DNA of 64,000 nucleotides, from NCBI RefSeq assembly GCF_022808675.1, contig NZ_JAKZKV010000003.1:403700-467699 (forward strand), written 5' to 3'. Below the pieces are notes generated by a model. The model was not told where the DNA came from, ran no database searches, and saw only the letters and a list, made by a program, of their open reading frames with translations. Both the position numbers and the translations under genes were made by a program. Origin of the DNA: Parabacteroides sp. FAFU027. GTDB lineage: Bacteria > Bacteroidota > Bacteroidia > Bacteroidales > UBA7332. Shown here in pieces: positions 55,429-64,000 of the stretch (positions are counted from its first letter, which is position 1; each line of letters begins with the position of its first letter).

Positions 55429-58227
55429 TTATCTCAGAATAATTGTGCCAAAACTTAATGCCGGCAGTTCGAACAACGATTTACCGTCAATCGCTTTTCC
55501 TTTATATACTGTCTCTTTGCCATTCTGAGAACCAATCATCTCCGTGTAAGACATCGGGGTGCTCAGAGTGATTGCGGCATCAGCAGTCAAAGCATACACT
55601 CCGTTTTTAAATTCCAGTGTTGCTGTGGCGGGCACAAGCGCACTGATCTGAAAATCTCCTTTCGAAGCCAGTATCCCATTTCCCATAAAAAGGGTAAAAC
55701 CGTTGCCTTCGGTTGAAATCACCGAATAGGTAGCACTCACCTTCATATCGTTGTAAATAGCTGTCTTAGCCAAATCATCCGAAGAGAAGATATAGTCGGT
55801 ACGCCCTGATTTACTTTCCACTTTCAAACCAACAAATCCGGCTGAAACTCCGGTGGCATCGAATGATGAAATCTGACGAACGGATGCCGGCGCTGAAGAT
55901 GACGAAGGTTCGAATACCGCCGCAAAGGGTTTTGTCCATGCCTCTCCATCCTGACGGACAACCAGCGTCTGTAGCGGAGATTTGTTTACATCATAAGGCA
56001 GACCTCCCGATGCGCCCTTAAACGATTTGGTAGCAGGTGATTTTACATTGAAGATTTCTCGTCCCTCCTGCCCTTTCATCCAGACATTCATAAAGACATC
56101 ATTCCCCTTGTTGCGAATCGCAAACTGAGCTCTGAAATCCTGTGCGCTGCGAACCGATTTTTTATCCCACAAATAATCATAGGCCATCAGGTCACCTTCT
56201 GCAAAACAAAGTTTTTCTGTAGAATTTAATTCCAAAGCTTTTCCCTGATTATCCATCAATGTAAGGTCTTGGCCCAGATTGTGATAGAAATAATCATGAT
56301 AACGATCTCCGCCCCGTTGCTTACGGGAACGAAAAATATCCACATAGTAACCGCTTGTTTCTCCGGTGCGGACAATGCTCAACATACGGTTTTGATCGGC
56401 CTGGGTTTCCGGTTCTACAAACATCACGTTAGAAAAAGAAATATTGGGATAAAAACCACTCTTACGTTCCGAAGCGGGATATGCACTCAGCAAATCAAAT
56501 GCATGATTGCTTTTCATCACCGGATAGGAAGAGATCCCATCTACCACGACTGTATTGTGGGCCGGAAATTGCGAATAGTATTCAGCATAATCTCGCTGGA
56601 AATAGCTGGTACCAATACCGGATTCTACCCCCTGGACAAACCCTTTTCCGTAAAGCTCCATCGCCACACCGTTAGCATGAGCATGATTGCCTTTGGAGCC
56701 GTATTCCGAAATCATCAGACCGTTTTGTTTGTCCATGCCATTGCGTTGTACAAACCAGCTTACATTCGGTGCATAAAAGGTATTTGTAATAAAATCCTCA
56801 ACCTTAGCCGCGGAAATATTCTCTTTAATCTTTACATCTTTATCTGTGAAGAAAGATTCCACACTGTTTTTCGGTGCGGCTTTCTCCTCTCCCGTATTAG
56901 CCAGCAATAACTTATAAAGTCCGGTGAAGAGTTTTTCCCACTCCGGTTTATTGTTTTTTTGAGCATTGGCAATCATTTTTTTCACCGGCTCTGGCGAAAG
57001 TGGATGATAACCGGTATCTCCAAAACCTGACATATCGCGGTTCGGGAAAATATACTGCATGGGAGCGGTCACCGCTTTATACAATACAGGCAAATAGGTC
57101 GGTAAGTCAATATTCAGCGAACGGTCAAGCAAGGAGGTAAAATCGACGAAATCACTCATCACCACATTGGTGGAATAGCCCGGACATTCTGCCCAGATAC
57201 CGGTCTTCATATCATATCCGTATGCTGCAAGTTTTGGCAATGCCCATTGACGGGTTCCGCTTTGGTTCAGCACATAGTCGAGATAATATTCACGGCCTTT
57301 ACCATCTGGATAGGCTTTGTTATTATTCAATACCATACCCAGGTCAAAGATAAAACGGGCCTGCATCAGGTTCCAGTTATTGAAAGGGACTCCGTGGGCA
57401 ATCTGCACATCAGCCCATTTTTTCAGTGCCGACTCGTAAATCTCGATTTTGTTACTTTTTTTCGCTTTCAGGTAATCGTGCAGGAAATCGTAGGTAGCGG
57501 CAACATCGGCAATCAGTTTTTCCTGAATGGTCTCAAATGACGAAAGGCCGAGCAAGGTCTGTTGATGACCATGATTGAGGTCAATCATCTCTTTGCGGTA
57601 ATAAATACCGGTCATGTAGGTATCAAATATATCGGCGGCAAACTTTGCATAACGTTCATCACCTGTGTACCAATAAAAAAACGCAGCCTTTCCGGCCATG
57701 CCCATAATCTCGGTGTTGATTGCCTCAACGGTTTTACCGGCTTGTGCAGGATCAGCCCATTCAAATGTCTCGCCAGGTTTTGAGCCGTTAATCAACCACA
57801 AACCACGCTCATCATCCATATAAGGTTTGATGTCTTCCAGCTTTGGTTTTTTGTAAATAGTTACGTGATCTCGCGCCCCTGAATAACGTACGGTTGGAAC
57901 CGGTGCATGCCCCTTTGCATAGGCATAAACCCGGTCATTTATAAAAATGGTATCGTAATGATTCTTCCAGTACATTTGAAGACGGGAAACAATCCAGGTC
58001 GGATCGGACTGATGACGTTCCACATAGGGCTCAATGCCTTTTTGAAGCTTTGAATAAAGATCTTTTGCCCATTGCTCCTTACTGATTAAATTTTTCAGCT
58101 CTCCTTTTCCTTTTGCATCGGTCATCATTCTCGGATAGCTATCCTGGAGTTTTGGCAATGGGATTTGCTGCGCAGAGGTGGCAATAATGGAAGTAAAAAG
58201 AGCGAATGAGATAAGTGCTTTTTTCAT
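55429..58227 (-). CDS. Heparinase II/III-family polysaccharide lyase
   Basis: 932 residues with a signal peptide (ending ATSAQQ). An (alpha/alpha) toroid comes first (NHGHQQTLLGLSSFETIQEKL in part, VPFNNWNLMQARFIFDLGMVL in part). The heparinase II/III-like beta domain follows, with SEYGSKGNHAHANGVAMELYGKG in part, whose His lies where family lyases have a catalytic His, and AHNTVVVDGISSYPV. The size and layout suit the PL12/PL33-like group. The polymer is probably uronate-containing, but its identity is not given by the sequence. Confidence 0.82.
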   Translation of the reverse strand: MKKALISFALFTSIIATSAQQIPLPKLQDSYPRMMTDAKGKGELKNLISKEQWAKDLYSKLQKGIEPYVERHQSDPTWIVSRLQMYWKNHYDTIFINDRVYAYAKGHAPVPTVRYSGARDHVTIYKKPKLEDIKPYMDDERGLWLINGSKPGETFEWADPAQAGKTVEAINTEIMGMAGKAAFFYWYTGDERYAKFAADIFDTYMTGIYYRKEMIDLNHGHQQTLLGLSSFETIQEKLIADVAATYDFLHDYLKAKKSNKIEIYESALKKWADVQIAHGVPFNNWNLMQARFIFDLGMVLNNNKAYPDGKGREYYLDYVLNQSGTRQWALPKLAAYGYDMKTGIWAECPGYSTNVVMSDFVDFTSLLDRSLNIDLPTYLPVLYKAVTAPMQYIFPNRDMSGFGDTGYHPLSPEPVKKMIANAQKNNKPEWEKLFTGLYKLLLANTGEEKAAPKNSVESFFTDKDVKIKENISAAKVEDFITNTFYAPNVSWFVQRNGMDKQNGLMISEYGSKGNHAHANGVAMELYGKGFVQGVESGIGTSYFQRDYAEYYSQFPAHNTVVVDGISSYPVMKSNHAFDLLSAYPASERKSGFYPNISFSNVMFVEPETQADQNRMLSIVRTGETSGYYVDIFRSRKQRGGDRYHDYFYHNLGQDLTLMDNQGKALELNSTEKLCFAEGDLMAYDYLWDKKSVRSAQDFRAQFAIRNKGNDVFMNVWMKGQEGREIFNVKSPATKSFKGASGGLPYDVNKSPLQTLVVRQDGEAWTKPFAAVFEPSSSSAPASVRQISSFDATGVSAGFVGLKVESKSGRTDYIFSSDDLAKTAIYNDMKVSATYSVISTEGNGFTLFMGNGILASKGDFQISALVPATATLEFKNGVYALTADAAITLSTPMSYTEMIGSQNGKETVYKGKAIDGKSLFELPALSFGTIILR

Positions 58228-58633
58228 GTTTGATTATATCTTCTTCAATGACCTGACAAGGGTATATGTCAGGCATATTATTCGTTATTTATATTTTCGA
58301 TGAATCTGAATTGACATTACCAGTCCATTTTGGATAAAGCAAAGGTACAATCTGACTGTTTCAACAGAGAATAGTTTCAGGCCAAATGAGTATCAATTTA
58401 TAAAGTGAGACTACTTCCCCAGACATAAAACTAAATATCAACACATTACAGACACCAGTAATCACAAATACATTAAGCCATGAATCTCTTTTTTTCAGCC
58501 ATAAAAAGTGACTTTACTGATATTTTCTTGTCAATAAAATAAGCAAAAAGCCTCCCTGCTAATGCAAGGAGGCCTCCTTCACAACCTAATTTGCTTATTT
58601 ACCTCTAATAATCTAATTCTATTGATTTATAAA
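58228..58633. other. Gap between susD and the lyase gene
   Basis: About 400 bases without a gene. It holds a terminator (58545-58573) and a TACCTTTG -7-like box on the minus strand at 58340-58347, 113 bases before the lyase start, so the lyase unit may have its own promoter. Confidence 0.5.
58545..58573 (-). terminator. Terminator after susD
   Basis: On the minus strand GCCTCCTTGC pairs with GCAGGGAGGC around ATTA and is followed by TTTTTGC. It lies 61 bases past the susD stop. Confidence 0.85.
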
Positions 58634-60418
58634 TTACCATTCCGGATTTTGCTCCAGATTCGGATTTAATTCAATTTGTTTAGTCGGCAACGGACGCAGG
58701 TAATGTTTCTGTTGAAATGCCCTTGCCGAGGCTGCCTCACGAATTGTGTATCCCTCTGTACTCACAGTAAATTTATTTGCTTCAACCGGAGTATAGGAAT
58801 ATGATTTACTAAGTGACGGATAGCTGAGCGTCCAGCTTTTTGCAAACGCAGAGCCTGTACCCATCCAGATACCTTCCAACGCTTTGCTCATTTCTACTTC
58901 AGCAGTTTTCCAACGGCGCAGGTCATCATAGCGGAAACCTTCGAGGAAAAGTTCAACATTTCGTTCCCGGCGAATTTCATTCAACAGAGTAGAGCCTGTT
59001 GGAATTACCGCATTTGTCAAATTCGGCATGCTGACCCGGGTGCGAAGTTTGTTAATAGATTTATTCAGATCATCATCAGACAGTGTTCCATCCTGGTATT
59101 CGCATTTTGCTTCAGCGTAAATGAGATAGACTTCAGCTAAACGAATAATGGGCACATCAAAACCATCTGCTGTATTAGTCGCGGAACGTTCGCCGCCGAA
59201 TTTACTACACAAGAATCCATTGCCGCCCCAGGCCCGATAGGTCATTTTCAGGCTATCGGCTTTATCCCGGTTAAATGTACTTCCCGCTTCGTAGTTCCAA
59301 TACAGTTCACCGACTCCACCACATGTGGTGGAAATACGTGGATCACGATTCTTGAAACAACTGTTGAGTGCTGTTGTATAATCGGGTGTAGTTGCATTTC
59401 CATTCTTATCCAATGCCATCTCCAGCATTTTCCGGGAAATCATCATGCCTCTCCCCCGGTGTGTATTGTTTTGTCCGGATTGACGAATGGTTTCATCGAA
59501 ACGGTTACGGAAAATATATTCCTTATTCGCATCTTTCAGAACTCCGGCAGGATTACATTTTGTCGTGCTCTCCAGAATAAACATATAACGATAGCTTTTT
59601 ACGCCTAACGAAGAGTTATAGAATAGAGCATAAGAGTTATCACTCATCACCAGGGTTGCATTTTCATAAGCTTTTTTCAATAGCTCTTTCGAACGGGTGG
59701 TGTTATTAAAGTGATATTTCTGCCAGGTACCTTCAAACAGACACACACGCGCCAGTAAGGCCTGGGCTGCCCCCAGAGTGATACGTCCGTTATTCGCTGT
59801 TGATTGAATGGCCGACTGCAATGGCAGCGCACCACTACCAATAGAAGCCTCCAGATCGCTGATAATAAAATCGGCAAATTCATCCCGGGTAGCTCTTGCG
59901 CCATATAATTCTTCCGAATTGACCTCTAACGGATCCTTAATGATCTGAAGGGGACCATAATCTACAAAAACCAGATAGGAATAATAGGCTCTGAAGAACT
60001 GAGCTTCAGCTACATATTTCTTTATTTCATCCGGTTTAGCATAAGAAGCTGCATTTTTCAGGAATAAGTTTACTGCACGTAATTGTTTAAAATACTCCTG
60101 ATAAACGGCATCAACATCGACTTTTGTATAGGTTGAATTGGATGTGGTATTCGCGGCTGTAGAAGGATCGGATATGCGCATATCCCCCATTTCTTCTCTA
60201 TCCATCAATCCGTAACTGTAAACCCCATTCGATCCGGAGCGATTTTGCATATACGGAAGCCAGGTATAAAAGTTATTGGCCGCTTTCTCAAATGCGTTGG
60301 CATTAGACCACATCGAAGCGTCCGACGGATCGGTTTCAGGTTTCAGGTCAAGCATGCTGTTACATGAAGCCATCACTAAGGCAATGCACAGTAATGTGAT
60401 ATATCTATATTTTTTCAT
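58634..60418 (-). CDS. SusD/RagB-family glycan-binding lipoprotein
   Basis: 594 residues; lipoprotein signal with lipobox ALVMASCNS. SusD/RagB helical repeats: EYFKQLRAVNLFLKNAASYA in part, AEAQFFRAYYSYLVFVDYGPLQII in part, IRLAEVYLIYAEAK and the C-terminal FLEGFRYDDLRRWKTAEVEM in part, ending in a Leu-Arg-Pro-Leu-Pro-x-x-Gln-Ile motif. It captures glycan at the surface and caps the SusC channel. 23 bases after susC. Confidence 0.96.
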   Translation of the reverse strand: MKKYRYITLLCIALVMASCNSMLDLKPETDPSDASMWSNANAFEKAANNFYTWLPYMQNRSGSNGVYSYGLMDREEMGDMRISDPSTAANTTSNSTYTKVDVDAVYQEYFKQLRAVNLFLKNAASYAKPDEIKKYVAEAQFFRAYYSYLVFVDYGPLQIIKDPLEVNSEELYGARATRDEFADFIISDLEASIGSGALPLQSAIQSTANNGRITLGAAQALLARVCLFEGTWQKYHFNNTTRSKELLKKAYENATLVMSDNSYALFYNSSLGVKSYRYMFILESTTKCNPAGVLKDANKEYIFRNRFDETIRQSGQNNTHRGRGMMISRKMLEMALDKNGNATTPDYTTALNSCFKNRDPRISTTCGGVGELYWNYEAGSTFNRDKADSLKMTYRAWGGNGFLCSKFGGERSATNTADGFDVPIIRLAEVYLIYAEAKCEYQDGTLSDDDLNKSINKLRTRVSMPNLTNAVIPTGSTLLNEIRRERNVELFLEGFRYDDLRRWKTAEVEMSKALEGIWMGTGSAFAKSWTLSYPSLSKSYSYTPVEANKFTVSTEGYTIREAASARAFQQKHYLRPLPTKQIELNPNLEQNPEW

Positions 60419-60441
60419 CGTATTTTTCCTTTCGTTAATTA

Positions 60442-63400
60442 TTAAAACGTCAAATCAAGTCCAAACGAGTAGGTGCGCATGAATGGATATGCGTTTGAAC
60501 CGTTTGTTCCACCGAATGGATCTTCTGCGGTTGCTTCAGGATCCCAGCCATCTTTTGTTTTTGTAATCTCAAACAGGTCGTTTCCTGAAAAATAAACCCT
60601 TAGTTTTTCTACACTCATCTTTTTCACAAATGTTTTGGGCAAAGTATATCCGAAGGTGATATTTTTCATACGGGCATAGGCTCCGTTTTGCTTTCTGAAC
60701 CAGGCATCGGAATACAAATAGTTGTAAGTACGAATGGTTCCGTTATTTGTCGTTTTAGGTACAGCATTCGGATCCTTATTTACTGAAGCCAGTAATAAAT
60801 TTGTGGTCGTAGTGGAACCATCATTTTCAATATAGGTAACCTGCTGATTCGGATATTTCTCTGCAATATCGCTCCAGTTTTTACCATACCATACTGTCCC
60901 CTGGTTTTGATAAGTATTAGCAACCAACATGGTAGCAGCAGAAGCGTTACGAATAATCGTTTGCTTGCCTACGCCCTGAATAATCATAGACAAATCGAAG
61001 CCTTTGTAGTCTGCGCCCAGGTTTACACCAAAGCTATAGTGAGGAGTATTGTCGCCAAGGTTTTTCACATCACTTTTGGTTACTTTTCCATCACCATCCA
61101 GGTCCTTGTATTTCATATCACCGATACGCAAAAGGCTTGAACTAATCACGTCAGAGCCGATAATTGCCTTATAAGCGGCTAAATCATCTGCATCTTTAAT
61201 CAATCCGTCAGAAGCCATACCCCAGTAGGTATTAATCGGATAGTTTACCAGATAAGTGGTTCTTGCATTCCATGTTTTTAGGGTTGCATTCTGCATGGTG
61301 ATTAATTTATTGCGACTATCGCTGATATTGGCATTGATATAATAGTTTACCTTTCCGATTCTATCGCGCCAACCTAATGAAGCTTCCCAACCATTAACCG
61401 ACATGGATCCATTATTTGTCTGAGGTGCTGTTGCTCCCAGTGTTTGCGGGTAAGTTACGTTTACCAGCATTCCATCATTCCGCTTTTGGAAATAGTCAAA
61501 TGAACCACTTAATCTATTTTTCAACAAGGCAAAATCAATACCGATGTTCGCTGTGGTAATAACCTCCCAGGAACGATCGGTGGAAACCATGTTCTTTTCC
61601 GTAATGGTTTGTCCCAGCGTCGGAGCCGCTACTGAACCAAACAACGGATAATTTGGCGTATTTCCGGAAGCGGTATTCATATTCAGCAAGGCAATATAAT
61701 CGTACAGGTTGATTCCGGCTTGATTACCTGTAGTTCCGTAAGAGCCTCTGATTTTCAGGTTATCGAAAATATCCAGTTTCTTCAGGAATGATTCTTCCGA
61801 AAGACGCCATGCGGCTGAAAGACCATAAAACGGCGCCCATTTTTTACCGGTAATAAAACGGGATGAACCATCATAACGTCCTAAGGCTTCCAGTATGTAA
61901 CGATCTTTCAACGTATAATTCACACGACCAAAATAAGAAGCCATGGCCCATGAAGTAATAGCATCTGTAGCTTTACTGTAGGTTGTTCCTGTGTTTAGGG
62001 AATGTAAATCAGGCACTAAAAGCCCCGTTTTTTCAGCTATAAAGCTGGTCGCTTTCTCTTTTTCGTACGAAGTTCCTGCCATGATATCCAACGAATGAAT
62101 ACCTTTTAGCTGAGTCTTATAATTGAAATAGCCCTGATATTGCTCTTTCATTACGGTTTTTGCTTCCCTGTTTACATAACTGCTATTCGGACTTAAATAT
62201 GAGTAAGGTACATCATCATAATCATACCAGGTCACGATATTCTGATATCCCATATTATTGACATCCCAGGGATTAAAGAATACATTTCCCAATAAATCCA
62301 GTCCCTTCAAAAGATGGAATTTAGGTGCAATATTTACTTTGAAGCTATTGACATTGGTAGTTTGCTGACCTCCGAATTTTGCAGCAACAACAGGAGTCAT
62401 GTTTGATGCCCAACCAAATGGATTACCGCCTTTGGTCAACAAGGGAGAACCGGGAGGGTTACCGGCAATAGCACTGGGTCTTTGCATCGGATACACATTA
62501 CTTCTCCGGTCAAAAGAAAGATCGGTACCCAGATCAAACCATTTAGCGATTCTTATATCATTGTTGGCCCGGATATTATATCGCTTCGATTGATCATCGC
62601 CCCACTTTTCCCGCAAAGGAGATTTATCATCCATCAAACCAACGGAAATATTATACTGGTTCTTTTCCGTACCTCCGGCCACGCTTACACTATGAGAGTT
62701 AGACAAAGCATTTCCCCAGGTTTCTTTATTCATATCGATATCCAGAAAACCGATATTGTGTATACTTCCGGCATTCGGTCCCACCAAATAGTTCTGGACA
62801 GTTCCCATATAACGGGGATCGTTTGATTTCATCGCCTGAATCGCCCAATAAGGAAATGCACCAATACTTGAGCCGGGAGCGGTTCCATCATTCAGAACTG
62901 CCTCTTCGATAGAAGAAGCCCACTGCTGCATATTCATAAATGATTGTTGCATGCTCGGGGTCTTCAGGGCAACATTTCCCTTATAACTGACTGTTGTCTT
63001 TTGATTCTTACCTCGTTTGGTCGTTACCAAAACCACACCACCGGCAGAACGGGATCCATAAATAGCTGCGGCTGCATCTTTCAGGATTGAAATATTGTCA
63101 ATATCGTCAGGATTGACATCGGCAATACTACCCGGGATTCCATCAATCAATACCAATGTTCCGGGATCATTTACCGAAGCCTGACCACGGATCTTAAAGC
63201 TCCAGTCCTCACGTCCGGGAGCTGAACTTTGACGGGTAACCACCATTCCCGGCACTTGCCCCTGAATAGCTGCTACCGGATTCGATATAACCCCGCGATC
63301 GCTGAAAGTCTTCTCTCCTAAAGTAGAAACGGCACCGGCCAGAGTTACCTTCTTCTGCGTACCGTAACCTACGACCACCACCTCATCCATCACTTTGGTA

Positions 63401-63783
63401 TCTTCGGCCAATTTTACACTCAATGTACGGGCATTGCCGACTGCCTGTGTTTTTGGGAGATACCCAATATACGAAAAGACCAATGTAGCATTCGGAACCG
63501 GTACCTGAAGACTATATTTACCATTGATGTCGGTAATCGTTCCCTTGGTCGTTCCTTTAACAGACACATTTACACCTACCAGCGGTTCGCCTTTGGCATC
63601 GGTAACAGTACCGGTTACAATTTGTCCTTGTTGCTGGGTCACCTGCTGATTGGCAACTCCACTTTCTCCGGCATACATTGTCTGTACCGAAGAGAACAAC
63701 ATCAAACAAAGTAAACCGGACGTAGCCGCTTTACCCACATACCGTCTGAAATGCAACGGTTGATTAAAAGATTTACTTTTCAT
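60442..63783 (-). CDS. SusC/RagA-family TonB-linked outer-membrane transporter
   Basis: 1113 residues; signal peptide, then a carboxypeptidase-regulatory-like domain (residues ~50-130: VTGTVTDAKGEPLVGVNVSVKGT in part, TDINGKYSLQVP). A TonB-box-like segment (KVMDEVVVVGYGTQKK) and the plug (VLIDGIPGSIADVNPDDIDNISILKDAAAAIYGSRSAGGVVLVTTK in part) precede the 22-strand barrel. It ends in an aromatic (FGLDLTF). It imports oligosaccharides with SusD. Confidence 0.97.
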   Translation of the reverse strand: MKSKSFNQPLHFRRYVGKAATSGLLCLMLFSSVQTMYAGESGVANQQVTQQQGQIVTGTVTDAKGEPLVGVNVSVKGTTKGTITDINGKYSLQVPVPNATLVFSYIGYLPKTQAVGNARTLSVKLAEDTKVMDEVVVVGYGTQKKVTLAGAVSTLGEKTFSDRGVISNPVAAIQGQVPGMVVTRQSSAPGREDWSFKIRGQASVNDPGTLVLIDGIPGSIADVNPDDIDNISILKDAAAAIYGSRSAGGVVLVTTKRGKNQKTTVSYKGNVALKTPSMQQSFMNMQQWASSIEEAVLNDGTAPGSSIGAFPYWAIQAMKSNDPRYMGTVQNYLVGPNAGSIHNIGFLDIDMNKETWGNALSNSHSVSVAGGTEKNQYNISVGLMDDKSPLREKWGDDQSKRYNIRANNDIRIAKWFDLGTDLSFDRRSNVYPMQRPSAIAGNPPGSPLLTKGGNPFGWASNMTPVVAAKFGGQQTTNVNSFKVNIAPKFHLLKGLDLLGNVFFNPWDVNNMGYQNIVTWYDYDDVPYSYLSPNSSYVNREAKTVMKEQYQGYFNYKTQLKGIHSLDIMAGTSYEKEKATSFIAEKTGLLVPDLHSLNTGTTYSKATDAITSWAMASYFGRVNYTLKDRYILEALGRYDGSSRFITGKKWAPFYGLSAAWRLSEESFLKKLDIFDNLKIRGSYGTTGNQAGINLYDYIALLNMNTASGNTPNYPLFGSVAAPTLGQTITEKNMVSTDRSWEVITTANIGIDFALLKNRLSGSFDYFQKRNDGMLVNVTYPQTLGATAPQTNNGSMSVNGWEASLGWRDRIGKVNYYINANISDSRNKLITMQNATLKTWNARTTYLVNYPINTYWGMASDGLIKDADDLAAYKAIIGSDVISSSLLRIGDMKYKDLDGDGKVTKSDVKNLGDNTPHYSFGVNLGADYKGFDLSMIIQGVGKQTIIRNASAATMLVANTYQNQGTVWYGKNWSDIAEKYPNQQVTYIENDGSTTTTNLLLASVNKDPNAVPKTTNNGTIRTYNYLYSDAWFRKQNGAYARMKNITFGYTLPKTFVKKMSVEKLRVYFSGNDLFEITKTKDGWDPEATAEDPFGGTNGSNAYPFMRTYSFGLDLTF

Positions 63784-64000
63784 GCAGTAAAAATTTAATA
63801 GTTAACAAAAAACACATTTAGATAAACCTGAATCATTCTTTCCTGCCTTTCAATTCTTTGATTTTCCATAAGAAGAGAATTATAAATTGAGTGAAACATG
63901 GTATTTACTTCAATTATAGTTCGGATGAGGTAGCGTTTTTACCCAAAGCAAAATACATGTTCTAGAGCAGAAGAAGGCTATAAATTCGTATATGGGAAAT
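63784..64000. other. Upstream region of the susC gene
   Basis: 217 AT-rich bases at the right edge with no gene. They probably hold the locus promoter; I find no exact TAnnTTTG box. Confidence 0.4.

Overview
The window looks like a chromosome segment of a fermentative, glycan-degrading Bacteroidales bacterium, possibly near Paludibacter or Dysgonomonas. I infer this from gene content, not from a search. The signs are a SusC/SusD pair with glycan-active enzymes, a type IX secretion sorting domain, the merged str-S10-spc-alpha ribosomal operon with map between secY and infA, ObgE with a long acidic tail, zinc-free L36 and S14, and many TAnnTTTG boxes, the Bacteroidetes -7 promoter element.

Layout. 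1-2028 is the 3' end of a secreted Ig-like repeat protein with exact 234-bp repeats and a T9SS tail. 2.5-5.9 kb (minus) holds pgeF, obgE, adk and hpt. 6.2-9.8 kb (plus) holds the NAD(P)HX repair enzyme nnr, a NifX-like/Nif11-like pair and a DUF4831 protein. Then come a prohibitin-like SPFH protein (minus) and a stand-alone V4R sensor protein (plus).

11.9-20.3 kb (minus) is an L-fucose catabolic cluster: aldo/keto reductase, amidohydrolase (probable lactonase), mutarotase, zinc alcohol dehydrogenase, FucP symporter, GntR repressor and FucI. It mixes an isomerase with genes expected of an oxidative route, and no fuculokinase or aldolase is present here. 20.4-24.1 kb (plus) has a hemolysin III-type membrane protein and an M16 protease.

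24.3-29.5 kb is accessory DNA. It holds a compact restriction-modification system (XRE regulator, PD-(D/E)XK endonuclease, convergent Eco57I-like adenine methyltransferase). Beside it lies an unusual array of about 25 units with a strict 21-bp period, built around the palindrome AGTCATGACT and leading into an unassigned gene. This array is the most unusual feature of the window.

29.6-32.6 kb (minus) has a small outer-membrane protein and a DUF5703 glycosidase-like protein. 32.8-50.8 kb (minus) is the ribosomal operon from rpsL to rplQ, with two tandem promoters upstream and a strong terminator at the end. 51.3-63.8 kb (minus) is a polysaccharide utilization locus: SusC, SusD, heparinase II/III-type lyase, GH43, MFS transporter and GH88. 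A lyase plus GH88 points to an acidic, uronate-containing glycan.
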